Both the position numbers and the translations under genes were made by a program. A DNA stretch of 48,486 nt from Candidatus Saccharimonadota bacterium (GTDB lineage: Bacteria > Patescibacteriota > Saccharimonadia > Saccharimonadales > Saccharimonadaceae), in NCBI GenBank assembly GCA_017460065.1, contig JAFUBT010000008.1:1-48486 (forward strand). Direction: 5' to 3'. Below, in pieces: positions 32,851-40,224 of this stretch (its first letter is position 1; each line of letters starts with the position of its first letter). The notes under the pieces are model-generated. The model worked only from the letters and a program-made list of their open reading frames with translations. It searched no databases and was not told the DNA's origin.

Positions 32851-33713
32851 GCGGTCTAGGTAGAGGTTTTGGCGACTTAATTCCTACTGACATCAACCAA
32901 ATTTTTGATCCGACCGCCCAAGAGGACAAAAAGCTTAGCCGACTACACGAACTTAAACTCTCGCATATCATTCCGGACAAGAATCAGCCGCGTCGCAAGA
33001 TTAGCCAAGAGCAACTTGAGGCGCTTGCCGCGTCAATTCGCGAGCACGGTGTTTTACAGCCGATCGTCGTCACTAAAGAAGGCGATAAATATAAAATTGT
33101 TGCTGGCGAACGTCGTTGGCGTGCTTCTAAACTCGCCAAGCTAGACAAAATCCCCGCCATTGTCCGTACCCTTGACGCGCAGAACCGTCTCGAACTTTCG
33201 CTTATCGAGAACGTCCAGCGCGAAGATTTGAATGCTATTGAAACCGCCGCCGCCTACGCCAAATTGCGCGACCAGTTCAACATGACCAGCGAGCAAATCG
33301 CCAAGCGCGTCGGCAAAAGCCAGTCGGCCGTTATCAATACCATGCGCCTCCTGACTCTGCCGGATGACGCCAAGCGCGCCATGATGGATTACGATCTCTC
33401 TGAAGGGCAGATGCGGCCTTTAGTTACGGCAACACCAGAGCAGATAAACGCCGTCCTACCGCGTATTATTGCTGAAAACTGGTCGGCTCGTCGGGTGGAG
33501 CAATACATGGTAGAACAAAAAGCTCAGAAGCAGCGCAAGAGCTCAGCTAAAGCCGTCGCCAACCCTAGTGGCGAACAACAGGCTAGTGCTATTAGCCATA
33601 AGCTAGGCGTCAAGGTAAAGGTTCGAACCAGCGCGCGTGGTTCTGGCGATATCGTACTAAAATTTAAAAACCAAGAGGAGTTCGAGAAATTATGTTCGAT
33701 TCTGACAGCGTAA
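32847..33713 (+). CDS. parB: Chromosome partitioning protein ParB (Spo0J)
   Basis: 288 aa. Starts MSGLGRGFGDLIP, the ParB motif that stimulates ParA. The CTP-binding N-terminal domain has IIPDKNQPRRKIS, SIREHGVLQPIVV and VAGERRWRASKL (GERR box), followed by LIENVQREDLNAIETAAAY and the HTH SEQIAKRVGKSQSAVINTMR. The C-terminal dimerisation domain is short. ParB loads on parS sites near the origin. No canonical parS is visible here, but a parS-like palindrome with a 2-bp longer centre occurs at 30384-30397. It overlaps frr by 22 nt. Confidence 0.96.
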   Translation: MSGLGRGFGDLIPTDINQIFDPTAQEDKKLSRLHELKLSHIIPDKNQPRRKISQEQLEALAASIREHGVLQPIVVTKEGDKYKIVAGERRWRASKLAKLDKIPAIVRTLDAQNRLELSLIENVQREDLNAIETAAAYAKLRDQFNMTSEQIAKRVGKSQSAVINTMRLLTLPDDAKRAMMDYDLSEGQMRPLVTATPEQINAVLPRIIAENWSARRVEQYMVEQKAQKQRKSSAKAVANPSGEQQASAISHKLGVKVKVRTSARGSGDIVLKFKNQEEFEKLCSILTA

Positions 33714-34237
33714 GTCTAGAAATGTCCGCCGTCGTGGACAAATTCCAAGAGCAAATGAAAAAAGTACGTACTGGCCGTGCTCACCCGGACATGCTGGCCG
33801 GAGTACGCGCCGAAGTGTACGGCCAAATGACTCCACTTAACCAAATCGCTAACATCACCGTATCTGGCGGCTCGATGTTGTTGGTCACCCCGTACGATGT
33901 CGCAAATATCGCCAAAATCGCCAGCGCGATTCGCGCCGATCAGTCTTTGGGGTTAAACCCGACTGACGATGGCCGTGTCATTCGTGTACCAATTCCACAG
34001 CTCACTGAGGAGCGTCGCAAAGAAATTGTCAAAACCGCCAGTACTAAGGTCGAAGAAGCCAAAATTGCCCTCCGCAAGATTCGGGATGATGCTCGCAAGG
34101 ATATCAAGAACACCAAGGAATTCACCGAAGACGATCGTAAGAGCTCCGAAAAAGAAATCGACGAAATGATTAAAAAGTTTAACGCAGAAATTGAACGTCT
34201 CTTCTCCGAAAAAGAAGCCGACATAATGAAAATATAG
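33692..34237 (+). CDS. frr: Ribosome recycling factor
   Basis: 181 aa, standard length. With EF-G it splits post-termination ribosomes. Signatures: VRTGRAHPDMLAGVRAEVYG, MTPLNQIANI, PYDVANIAKI, LGLNPTDDGRVIRVPIPQLT and EERRKEIVKTASTKVEEAKI. The start lies inside the end of parB with GAGGAG about 10 nt upstream. The usual partner pyrH is absent; frr instead shares a transcript with parAB. Confidence 0.97.
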   Translation: MFDSDSVSLEMSAVVDKFQEQMKKVRTGRAHPDMLAGVRAEVYGQMTPLNQIANITVSGGSMLLVTPYDVANIAKIASAIRADQSLGLNPTDDGRVIRVPIPQLTEERRKEIVKTASTKVEEAKIALRKIRDDARKDIKNTKEFTEDDRKSSEKEIDEMIKKFNAEIERLFSEKEADIMKI

Positions 34238-34244
34238 GAGTAAT

Positions 34245-34880
34245 ATGCAAAAACAGGGTGGAAAAAATACATGCAAAGGCGGTCTTTGCGTCGACGCACA
34301 ACAAATGTTACTAGTTTTTATGATCGTGCTGGGCTGCATCATTCTGATACTGGCAAGTGTATTATTAGGCATGCAGCTAGTCAAACGCGAAGCGTCGCTC
34401 GCAGAGAGCAAAACGGACGAGATAAGCGGAGAATACATCGAAGAACTGCACACTCTGCGTTTTGAGCCGATAGCAAGCTTCAGCTATATTTCCGACGATA
34501 GTGCTACGGACGGGTCGGTCTTTCTCGAAGGAGATATTGTCGGACAGGCTGAATACCAAGTTATCGGTAGCGTCGATACCGCGGCTAAAATCATAGAACT
34601 TGCACGTACTAAATTAGCAGAAACGCCCGACTTTGGTGCCCTAGAGGCACTTGACGATGATTATTACGCATCCGGCAGCGTCATCGCTGTCGCCTATGAG
34701 GCGCCAGGGCTCGAAACCTTCTCTGTGAATAAACTAAGCCGCGACGAAAATCATCAGGTAACCGCTGTCGCTAAAGCTAAGACGAACCCCACCACTGCCA
34801 ACATGGCCGGCCAGTTGGTCTTCGTAAAAGTCGACAATGTGCAGCCCAAAACTATCGAGTTAGATATTACGCAAGAGTAA
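34245..34880 (+). CDS. Single-pass membrane protein, unknown
   Basis: 211 aa. A short cytoplasmic N-terminus with two cysteines (NTCKGGLC) is followed by one hydrophobic helix at about 20-43 and an extracytoplasmic domain of about 165 residues, acidic and rich in Ala/Glu/Asp (GEYIEELHTLRFEPIASFSY, FGALEALDDDYYASGSV). Family not recognised. AGGAG lies 4-5 nt before the ATG, and the gene begins 7 nt after frr. It converges on trxB. Confidence 0.75.
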   Translation: MQKQGGKNTCKGGLCVDAQQMLLVFMIVLGCIILILASVLLGMQLVKREASLAESKTDEISGEYIEELHTLRFEPIASFSYISDDSATDGSVFLEGDIVGQAEYQVIGSVDTAAKIIELARTKLAETPDFGALEALDDDYYASGSVIAVAYEAPGLETFSVNKLSRDENHQVTAVAKAKTNPTTANMAGQLVFVKVDNVQPKTIELDITQE

Positions 34881-34903
34881 AAAGAGCCTGTTTTACAGGC
34901 TCT
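34879..34903 (-). terminator. Terminator of trxA-trxB
   Basis: On the minus strand AGAGCCTG-taaaa-CAGGCTCT followed by TTTTTA. The trxB stop codon lies in the loop. On the plus strand there is no T run, so it mainly serves trxB. Confidence 0.9.
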
Positions 34904-36065
34904 CAAGAAACTCATCGCCTTCGCGGCTGTCGAAGCCGTCAGGGTTGGGAAAATCCTGCAGACTGCCGATTTTCACGCTGTGGCCAACCGGATTTTTCAA
35001 GTCTGAATGTGCGACATTAATTTTGTCGAGCGCATCGATATATTTTACTGCAGTCGGATAGTCAATCCCCATATATTCCGACACCTTTGCCGCTGCGAGG
35101 CCGCCTTCCTTGAGGCCGATGCCGGCAATTTTGTATAGTTTTAGCCATTCCTTATAACGCTCATCGCGAGGCGTGGGATTATTGAGTTGATCAAGCGCCG
35201 CAACCGCGGCAACTGCACCATCCGAAGTCGCCGTTACTAACTGCCGTACGGCTTTATTCCGCATATCACCAGCCACGTAGAGGCCCAAGATATTAGTCTC
35301 GCAACTGTCGTCAGAGTCGGCATAACCATTAGCGTCAAGCTTAAGCCCCGGGACAATACCGACAATATTTGGAACGCGCCCAATTGCGACAAACAGCGCT
35401 GAAATCTCCAGTTTTTTGCCGGTGTTCAAAGTAACACTCTCAAGTTTCTTCTCGCCACTTAACTGATCGATTGTAGCACCCAGGACAAATTCGATATTGT
35501 CCTTTTTCTTCGCTTTTGCGATTAAGTCTGCGCTCGCTCGTAAATCGTCGCGACGATTGACGAGATAGACTTTGCGCGATACGTCTGCCAGATAAATTGC
35601 CTCGTGCAGCGCAGTGTTACCGCCACCATAGACTGCAACATCTTTGCCTTTAAAGAAGTGCCCATCGCAGGTCGCACAGTATGAAATGCCCTTGCCAGTG
35701 AGTTCGTCTTCGCGCTCGAGCCCCATCTTGCGAGTGTCGGTGCCGCACGCTAGAATCACGGTTTTCGCATGGCACTCTCCGCTATCAGTATTAATTTGAA
35801 AATCACCGTAGCTACCAGTCACATGCTGGACTTGCTCATAGACTATCTCAACGCCTAATTCTTCGACCTGTTCGGTCAGCTTCTGGCTGAAATCTAGGCC
35901 AGAAATATGCGGCGCCGCCGGGTAGTTATCGATCTTCTCGCTATTAATAATCTGCCCACCACAATTCGTCGCTTCAAAAACAACCACTTGCTTGTTGGCA
36001 CGCCTCGCATAAATTGCGGCAGTCAGCCCCGCAGGGCCACCGCCAACGATCGCAACGTCGTACAT
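34893..36065 (-). CDS. trxB: Thioredoxin reductase with C-terminal HTH-like extension
   Basis: NADPH/FAD enzyme that reduces thioredoxin, 390 aa. The core (1-295) is complete: VGGGPAGLTAAIYARRA (FAD), redox-active SYCATCDGHFFKG (C130/C133), VYGGGNTALHEA (NADPH) and LYVAGDMRNKAVRQLVTATS. Typical TrxB ends near 310-320, whereas this one continues for about 95 residues. Within the tail, GGLAAAKVSEYMGIDYPTAV followed by KYIDALDKINV looks like a winged helix-turn-helix (321-350). trxA ends 1 nt upstream, so the pair is an operon. Confidence 0.95.
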   Translation of the reverse strand: MYDVAIVGGGPAGLTAAIYARRANKQVVVFEATNCGGQIINSEKIDNYPAAPHISGLDFSQKLTEQVEELGVEIVYEQVQHVTGSYGDFQINTDSGECHAKTVILACGTDTRKMGLEREDELTGKGISYCATCDGHFFKGKDVAVYGGGNTALHEAIYLADVSRKVYLVNRRDDLRASADLIAKAKKKDNIEFVLGATIDQLSGEKKLESVTLNTGKKLEISALFVAIGRVPNIVGIVPGLKLDANGYADSDDSCETNILGLYVAGDMRNKAVRQLVTATSDGAVAAVAALDQLNNPTPRDERYKEWLKLYKIAGIGLKEGGLAAAKVSEYMGIDYPTAVKYIDALDKINVAHSDLKNPVGHSVKIGSLQDFPNPDGFDSREGDEFLESL

Positions 36066-36066
36066 C

Positions 36067-36378
36067 TTATTGCTCCAACATCTTCAGGATTTTTGCTTTG
36101 GGCTTGAGGCCAATTTCGCGGTCCACTTCTTCGCCATTTCTAAAAACAATCAGGCAGGGGATAGAAGAGACTTCATACTTTGCGGCCAGCTCGGCGGACT
36201 CGTCAATGTCAACAGCGGCAACTTTGTAATCTGTGCTTTCGTCTGCAATTGCCTCGAGTGTCGGATGAAGTGCCTTGCATGGTGGGCACCAAGTCGCATT
36301 AAAATCGACCAAAACGGGCTGCTCAGACTTTAAGACTTCCTGATCGAAGTTATCTTCGTTCACGGACACTATACTCAT
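36067..36378 (-). CDS. trxA: Thioredoxin (WCPPC variant)
   Basis: 103 aa, complete thioredoxin fold: VLVDFNATWCPPCKALHPTL with the active site, KVAAVDIDES, and the cis-Pro loop SIPCLIVFRNGEEV. The active site is WCPPC instead of WCGPC, which alters the redox potential in related proteins, and there is an extra Cys beside the cis-Pro. ATG start with TGGAGG upstream and an extended -10 TGcTATAAT at 36425-36420. It lies just upstream of trxB on the minus strand, so the partners are co-expressed. Confidence 0.96.
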   Translation of the reverse strand: MSIVSVNEDNFDQEVLKSEQPVLVDFNATWCPPCKALHPTLEAIADESTDYKVAAVDIDESAELAAKYEVSSIPCLIVFRNGEEVDREIGLKPKAKILKMLEQ

Positions 36379-36419
36379 ACAATTGCCTCCATTAACTTGC
36401 TGTTAACTGTTACCTTTTT

Positions 36420-36425
36420 ATTATA
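36420..36425 (-). promoter_or_regulatory. -10 element of trxA-trxB
   Basis: Extended TGcTATAAT on the minus strand, about 40 nt before the trxA ATG; the leader carries TGGAGG. It diverges from the rpmG promoter. Confidence 0.6.
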
Positions 36426-36461
36426 GCAAATCTTGCATTTTACAAAAACTAACAGATGTGC

Positions 36462-36467
36462 TAAAAT
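36462..36467 (+). promoter_or_regulatory. -10 element of rpmG
   Basis: Extended -10 TGcTAAAAT, 10 nt before the ATG at 36478, giving a leader of at most a few bases. Confidence 0.6.
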
Positions 36468-36477
36468 ATAGAACAAT

Positions 36478-36687
36478 ATGGCAAAGAAAAATAATACCAA
36501 GCGCAAGCTTGTTGGTTTGGTGTCCGAAGAATCTGGTATTCGCTTGTACTATACCAAGAAAAACACCATGAACACCCCAGACAAGCTCAGTCTTCGCAAA
36601 TACGACCCCGTTCTGCGCAAACACGTGGTCTTCACCGAAACGAAGAAAAACCTTGGACGTAACGAAGTTAAAGAAAAGAAGCGCTAA
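36478..36687 (+). CDS. rpmG: 50S ribosomal protein bL33
   Basis: 69 aa. [28 protein letters not shown] and [20 protein letters not shown] match bL33. No cysteine is present, so it is the zinc-independent (C-minus) form. It has a slightly long C-terminal basic tail. A near-leaderless promoter and a strong terminator make it a single-gene unit. Confidence 0.95.
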   Translation: MAKKNNTKRKLVGLVSEESGIRLYYTKKNTMNTPDKLSLRKYDPVLRKHVVFTETKKNLGRNEVKEKKR

Positions 36688-36718
36688 AAAATATGCCCAC
36701 AGTCGGGGCATATTTTTA
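36687..36718 (+). terminator. Terminator of rpmG
   Basis: AAATATGCCC ... GGGCATATTT (36689-36698 with 36706-36715) followed by TTATT. Confidence 0.9.
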
Positions 36719-36795
36719 TTATAGCTCGCCTGCCGCTCTTTATGCTAATCGCCTGTGCTTTTGCGGGCTTTCATTTTGCGGTATTATTTTTTCGT

Positions 36796-36975
36796 ATGAA
36801 TTATCTTGCAAATAAAGTATATTTTGCTGCCGCCGACGTTTGTCTATTACTCGGCCTATCGAGGCCCGGACTTTGCTACCACACAAGGACGCTTAATATA
36901 CGGGGCGAGAAAATACATTACGCTCCTCGACGAATCGGGCGCAAGAAAAGACTAGTGTTACACTACGATTTTTGA
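36796..36975 (+). CDS. Small HTH-like ORF, 59 aa (uncertain)
   Basis: Starts at ATG 36796, 8 nt after TATTAT, so it could be a leaderless gene. The residues YFAAADVCLLLGLSRPGLCY followed by HTRTLNI fit a helix-turn-helix of the MerR/excisionase kind, and a very basic tail follows (RRIGRKKRLVLHYDF). No ribosome binding site is seen. The next 400 bp looks decayed, so this may be a leftover of a mobile or regulatory gene. It may equally be a chance ORF, because an open minus-strand frame overlaps its 3' end. Confidence 0.4.
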   Translation: MNYLANKVYFAAADVCLLLGLSRPGLCYHTRTLNIRGEKIHYAPRRIGRKKRLVLHYDF

Positions 36976-37401
36976 AGCGTTGTCAATATAGCGCGACACG
37001 TCCATAACAGAAAGGCTAACAGTTTTCTTCGTTCCGTAGACGGTATGTTGAAAATAGCCCAAAACATCGCCTACGGCAGGCAACGAAGACCGGCAATTTA
37101 TGATGGAGGCGAAATCATGCCTAAAGACGACTTACTCTATCAAATTCTGACAAATCACTTAAGCGAGCTCGAATAAATTCCGACCGAACTAGGCGACCTA
37201 CCGCTGAGCCACACACTTACGCGCGAAGCCTAGACGTATTGTTAAAAACTTTTTAAAAATATAGCGGGGGTTGGCTCGCGTTCTTATCTGTTAGCGCCGT
37301 CTTATTATTCAAAATTCTTTAATGATAGGCCTAGTAATAAAAAACAGCAACTCAAAACCGAGTCGCTGTTTTGTATCCCTCGCCAAAATATGCGTACGCG
37401 T
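36976..37401. other. Gene-poor stretch with long hairpin and degraded coding traces
   Basis: No intact gene of normal size. A strong imperfect hairpin spans 37027-37088: CTTCGTTCCGTAG (37027-37039) pairs with CTACGG plus AACGAAG (37071-37088), with ATGTT/AACAT inside. On the minus strand an open frame ends at 36958 (reading AVGDVLGYFQHTVYGTKKT, then SLSVMDVSRYIDNASKIVV) but has no proper start; upstream of it the coding-like signal changes frame and meets stops. On the plus strand GGAGG precedes a 19-codon ORF (37117-37176, beginning MPKDDLLYQILTNHL). I read this as a decayed gene or a structured RNA locus. Confidence 0.4.
37339..37374 (-). terminator. Terminator of rplA
   Basis: On the minus strand AACAGCGACTC ... 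GAGTTGCTGTT (one G-U pair) followed by a T run. Confidence 0.88.
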
Positions 37402-38367
37402 CTAATTAAAAAGATTTTCAACGAGGATGCTTGGCCCCATGGTCGTCGAAATATAGACGGATTTAACGTATTGCCCCTTAATCGAAGCAGGCTTTTGGCT
37501 CTTTAGGCTGTCGACGAAAGCGTTTACATTCTCCATCAACTTGTCGGCGCCAAAGGAAAGCTTGCCGAGCCCCACATGGACGATGGCTTGCTTGTCGACG
37601 CGGTATTCAATTTTACCAGCTTTGGCCTCCTTGACGGCCTTCTCGATGTCAGTAGTAACCGTACCAGCCTTTGGATTTGGCATTAACCCCTTCGGGCCGA
37701 GCAAACGGGCGTACTTGCCGAGCTTCGGCATATATTGCGGCGTCGAAATCAATACGTCAAAATCGAGCTGCTCCTTATCGAGCTTAGCGGTGAACTCTTC
37801 GTCTTCGGCAATATCTGCGCCAGCGGCTTTTGCGGCCTTGCAGACATCAAGCGGAGCAAACACAGCAACGCGTACGTCCTTTCCTGTGCCTGCCGGTAAA
37901 GTAACAGTGGCGCGGATATTCTGATCGGCTTGGCGCGGATCGACGCCAAGGCGGAAATGCATCTCTAGCGTGGCGTCAAACTTAACCGGGCTAGTTTCAA
38001 TGGCGAGTTTGAGTGCGTCGGAAAGACTGTAAGCTTTGCCTTTTTCGATTTTTTCGCTGACTTTGCGATAGTTCTTGCCACGGCGTTCGAGGCGGCTACG
38101 CGTTACTGGGCGCGGACCAACCTTTTTCTCAGGTTCGGCGGCAGCTTCTAGCTTGCGTGCTTGGCGCTCTTCTTCAGCGCGAACTTCTTCAATGTGTTTT
38201 TTAGATTTCTTGCCGGCTTTGGCGAATTTCTCTTCGACTGCTGGCGCCTCGTCAGTTTTTGTCTCCACAACAGCAGGCGCTTTGGCGGCTTCCTCAGTGG
38301 TTTTTTCTTCAATATCCGCCGCATCGGCGGCAACAAGTTTTTCGTCTTTGGCGTCTTTCTTAGCCAT
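37402..38367 (-). CDS. rplA: 50S ribosomal protein uL1 with long N-terminal extension
   Basis: 321 aa, against 225-235 for most bacteria. The L1 domain begins near residue 95 (NYRKVSEKIEKGKAYSLSDA) and contains LEMHFRLGVDPRQADQNIRA, LPAGTGKDVRVAVFA, LMPNPKAGTVTTDI and the ending SIKGQYVKSVYISTTMGPSI. The first 90 residues are a Lys/Glu/Ala-rich, low-complexity, probably unstructured extension (EEKTTEEAAKAPAVVETKT). uL1 binds the 23S stalk and often represses its own operon. Here it has a promoter of its own and is separated from rplK by a terminator. AAGGA lies 4 nt before the ATG. Confidence 0.96.
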   Translation of the reverse strand: MAKKDAKDEKLVAADAADIEEKTTEEAAKAPAVVETKTDEAPAVEEKFAKAGKKSKKHIEEVRAEEERQARKLEAAAEPEKKVGPRPVTRSRLERRGKNYRKVSEKIEKGKAYSLSDALKLAIETSPVKFDATLEMHFRLGVDPRQADQNIRATVTLPAGTGKDVRVAVFAPLDVCKAAKAAGADIAEDEEFTAKLDKEQLDFDVLISTPQYMPKLGKYARLLGPKGLMPNPKAGTVTTDIEKAVKEAKAGKIEYRVDKQAIVHVGLGKLSFGADKLMENVNAFVDSLKSQKPASIKGQYVKSVYISTTMGPSILVENLFN

Positions 38368-38430
38368 ATCATCCTTTCGCGGTACAAACGAGCTACTAAC
38401 TCTCCCGTCTTAAATATTTACTATCTCTTA

Positions 38431-38459
38431 ATTATAGCACAAAAATACCAAAAATACAA
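38431..38459 (-). promoter_or_regulatory. Promoter of rplA
   Basis: On the minus strand TTGTAT (38459-38454), 17 nt, extended -10 TGcTATAAT (38436-38431). The leader before rplA is about 60 nt. Confidence 0.75.
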
Positions 38460-38468
38460 TAGAGGCAC

Positions 38469-38495
38469 TAAAAAGACCCCTGAAAACAGAGGTCT
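38469..38495 (-). terminator. Terminator of rplK
   Basis: On the minus strand AGACCTCTG-tttt-CAGGGGTCT followed by TTTTTAG. Confidence 0.88.
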
Positions 38496-38502
38496 TCTCA
38501 CC

Positions 38503-38928
38503 CTAGTCGACAACTTCGACGCCCATTGAACGGGCCGAGCCGGCAACTACCTTGCAAGCACCCTCAATATCAATAGCGTTGAGTTGGTCTTGCTTGATTT
38601 CGGCGATTTCACGGATTTGTGCTTGGGTGATTTTGCCAACCTTCTCGGTGTTTGGTTTGCCGCTACCTTTTTCGATGCCGATTTTTTCGCGAATCAAGTC
38701 ATCGACTGGTCGGCCAAGACAGACCCAATCAAAACTGCGATCATCGTAGACCTTGATGTGAACGATGACGTCTTTGCCGTGGTAATCCTTGGTAGCTTCG
38801 TTGAACGGATTAATGAAGTCCATCATGTTGAGACCCCACTGACCGAGCGTGCTACCAACTGGGGGTCCAGCCGTGGCTCGACCGCCAGGAATGCGCAACT
38901 TGAGGTTGCCGATGCATTTCTTTGCCAT
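38503..38928 (-). CDS. rplK: 50S ribosomal protein uL11
   Basis: 141 aa, standard length. Landmarks: LRIPGGRATAGPPVGSTLGQ, GLNMMDFINPFNEAT, VHIKVYDDRSFDW and the C-terminal GACKVVAGSARSMGVEV. uL11 forms the GTPase-associated centre with 23S rRNA. It lies downstream of secE-nusG but has its own promoter in the gap and its own terminator. Confidence 0.97.
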   Translation of the reverse strand: MAKKCIGNLKLRIPGGRATAGPPVGSTLGQWGLNMMDFINPFNEATKDYHGKDVIVHIKVYDDRSFDWVCLGRPVDDLIREKIGIEKGSGKPNTEKVGKITQAQIREIAEIKQDQLNAIDIEGACKVVAGSARSMGVEVVD

Positions 38929-39037
38929 TTTGTTAATTTTCCTTCTCCGGTTGATGAAGCGCTTCGCCGGAAATTACGTTTAAACGTGCGTAACAGGGGT
39001 AATTATACCGCAAAATACGCTATGGGTCAAGCTGAAG
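38929..39037 (-). promoter_or_regulatory. rplK promoter and leader
   Basis: On the minus strand TTGACC (39030-39025), 17 nt, TATAAT (39007-39002). The leader contains palindromes ACGTTTAAACGT and GAAGCGCTTC and a GAGAAGGAAAA purine-rich segment before the ATG. The structure could be an L1 or L11 regulatory target; that is inference. Confidence 0.72.
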
Positions 39038-39589
39038 CTAATCGTCTAGCTTTTTAACTTGCAGAGCGTCTAGCTCAACGGCGGTCTCACGGCCAAACAT
39101 CGAAATCATGACCTTTAATTTTCCCTTGCCAGCATCAATTTCCGAAATCGTGCCCTCAAAGCCCTTGAATGGCCCGTCGGTTACGGCGACAACTTCATTC
39201 ACCTCGTAGTTGACGGTGTACTTCGGGTCTTCCACGCCCATCCGTTTCTTGATCTTCTCGACCTCTTTGTTCGAAACTGGCGTTGGCTGTGTGCCGGTAC
39301 CAACAAAGCCCGTTACGCCAGGAGTATTGCGGATAATATACCAGGTCTCATCAGATAGCTTCATCTCGACCAAGACATAACCCTGGAGAATCTTCTTATC
39401 AGCAATGCGACGCTTGCCATTTTTAATTTCGATTTGCTTTTCTTTTGGTACCAAAGCATCAAAAATCTTATCGGCAAAATCAACCGTCTCCAAGCGCTGC
39501 TTGATAGAATCGGCCACTTTGTCTTCGTAGCCCGAGTAGGTTGAAATTGCATACCATGCTCGGGTGTCATCATAACGGTTAACCGCCAT
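39038..39589 (-). CDS. nusG: Transcription termination/antitermination protein NusG
   Basis: 183 aa. The NGN domain has AWYAISTYSGYEDKVADSI, LVPKEKQIEI, ILQGYVLVEMKL and VTGFVGTG. The KOW domain has EVVAVTDGPFKGFEGTISEI. NusG binds the RNA polymerase clamp and links it to ribosomes or Rho. Its ATG overlaps the secE stop (TAATG). Confidence 0.97.
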   Translation of the reverse strand: MAVNRYDDTRAWYAISTYSGYEDKVADSIKQRLETVDFADKIFDALVPKEKQIEIKNGKRRIADKKILQGYVLVEMKLSDETWYIIRNTPGVTGFVGTGTQPTPVSNKEVEKIKKRMGVEDPKYTVNYEVNEVVAVTDGPFKGFEGTISEIDAGKGKLKVMISMFGRETAVELDALQVKKLDD

Positions 39590-40137
39590 TACATGTTTCC
39601 TCCGATTACTTTATTGAAAATGAGTTTTAGCAGGGCGTCCAACAAGGTCAGACAGACAGCCATCAAGATAACATAGCCAATGACGGCCAGAGTAAGGCGC
39701 CAGGTATCCTTGCGACTTGGCCAGCGCACCTGGCGAATTTCACGGATAGACCCGCGGAAATATCCTGGATGTTCGTCTCGATGTGCCTTTTTGAGGTCTT
39801 TTAGTTCTTGTTTGACTTTCTTCTTCAGCGTTTTACGCTCGGCCTTACTGACGGATTTACCAGACTGCTTCAGCTGTGCTTTAATTTTAGCGCGTTCGGC
39901 ATGATAGGCGTCTCTGATAGCCTGCCTTTCGGCGCGGTCTTTTTCGCGCATTTCGAGGTCGCGCTCAGCCTGTCGCTCAAGGCGACTCTTGGCGACTTTT
40001 TTGTTTTCACTGTTTTTGGCCTTGACGCTCACTTTGCGTACGGGCTCTTTTTCGGCCAGTGCGGTTTTAGTGGTCTTGGTAGTTTTGGCCTTCTTGGGCG
40101 CGTCGTCTTTTGCCTTAATCCTTGTGACTTTTGCCAT
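39589..40137 (-). CDS. secE: Preprotein translocase subunit SecE with long charged N-terminus
   Basis: 182 aa from ATG 40137, which GGGAG precedes by 5-6 nt; an in-frame start at 40200 would reach into the promoter. The SecE domain is the last 55 residues: RGSIREIRQVRWPSRKDTWR, the conserved amphipathic helix, then one transmembrane segment (LAVIGYVILMAVCLTLLDAL). The first 125 residues are an Arg/Lys/Glu/Ala-rich, probably helical extension (REKDRAERQAIRDAYHAER) absent from short Gram-positive SecE. It is co-translated with nusG. The secE-nusG order is the standard one. Confidence 0.92.
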   Translation of the reverse strand: MAKVTRIKAKDDAPKKAKTTKTTKTALAEKEPVRKVSVKAKNSENKKVAKSRLERQAERDLEMREKDRAERQAIRDAYHAERAKIKAQLKQSGKSVSKAERKTLKKKVKQELKDLKKAHRDEHPGYFRGSIREIRQVRWPSRKDTWRLTLAVIGYVILMAVCLTLLDALLKLIFNKVIGGNM

Positions 40138-40150
40138 GTTTACTCCCATT

Positions 40151-40208
40151 AAAAATAGTCCCTCGGGACTCTTGTCAAGAGTATAACAAAAAACCAGCAC
40201 TTTTGCAA
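40151..40208 (-). promoter_or_regulatory. secE promoter embedded in glgP terminator, with 5' leader hairpin
   Basis: On the minus strand TTGCAA (40208-40203, in the loop of the glgP terminator), 17 nt, TATACT (40185-40180). The transcript would begin near 40173 and at once form AGTCC-cgag-GGACT followed by ATTTTT, a small terminator-like or protective hairpin before the ribosome binding site. Confidence 0.6.
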
Positions 40209-40215
40209 ATGCTGG
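40188..40215 (-). terminator. Terminator of glgP
   Basis: On the minus strand CCAGCA ... TGCTGG followed by TTTTTTG, starting 10 nt after the glgP stop. Confidence 0.88.
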
Positions 40216-40224
40216 CCCCTGTTT

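Noticed and set aside
36742-36795. Upstream in-frame start giving a 77-aa protein
   Set aside because: The extra N-terminal residues span a TATTAT promoter-like element, and no ribosome binding site is present.
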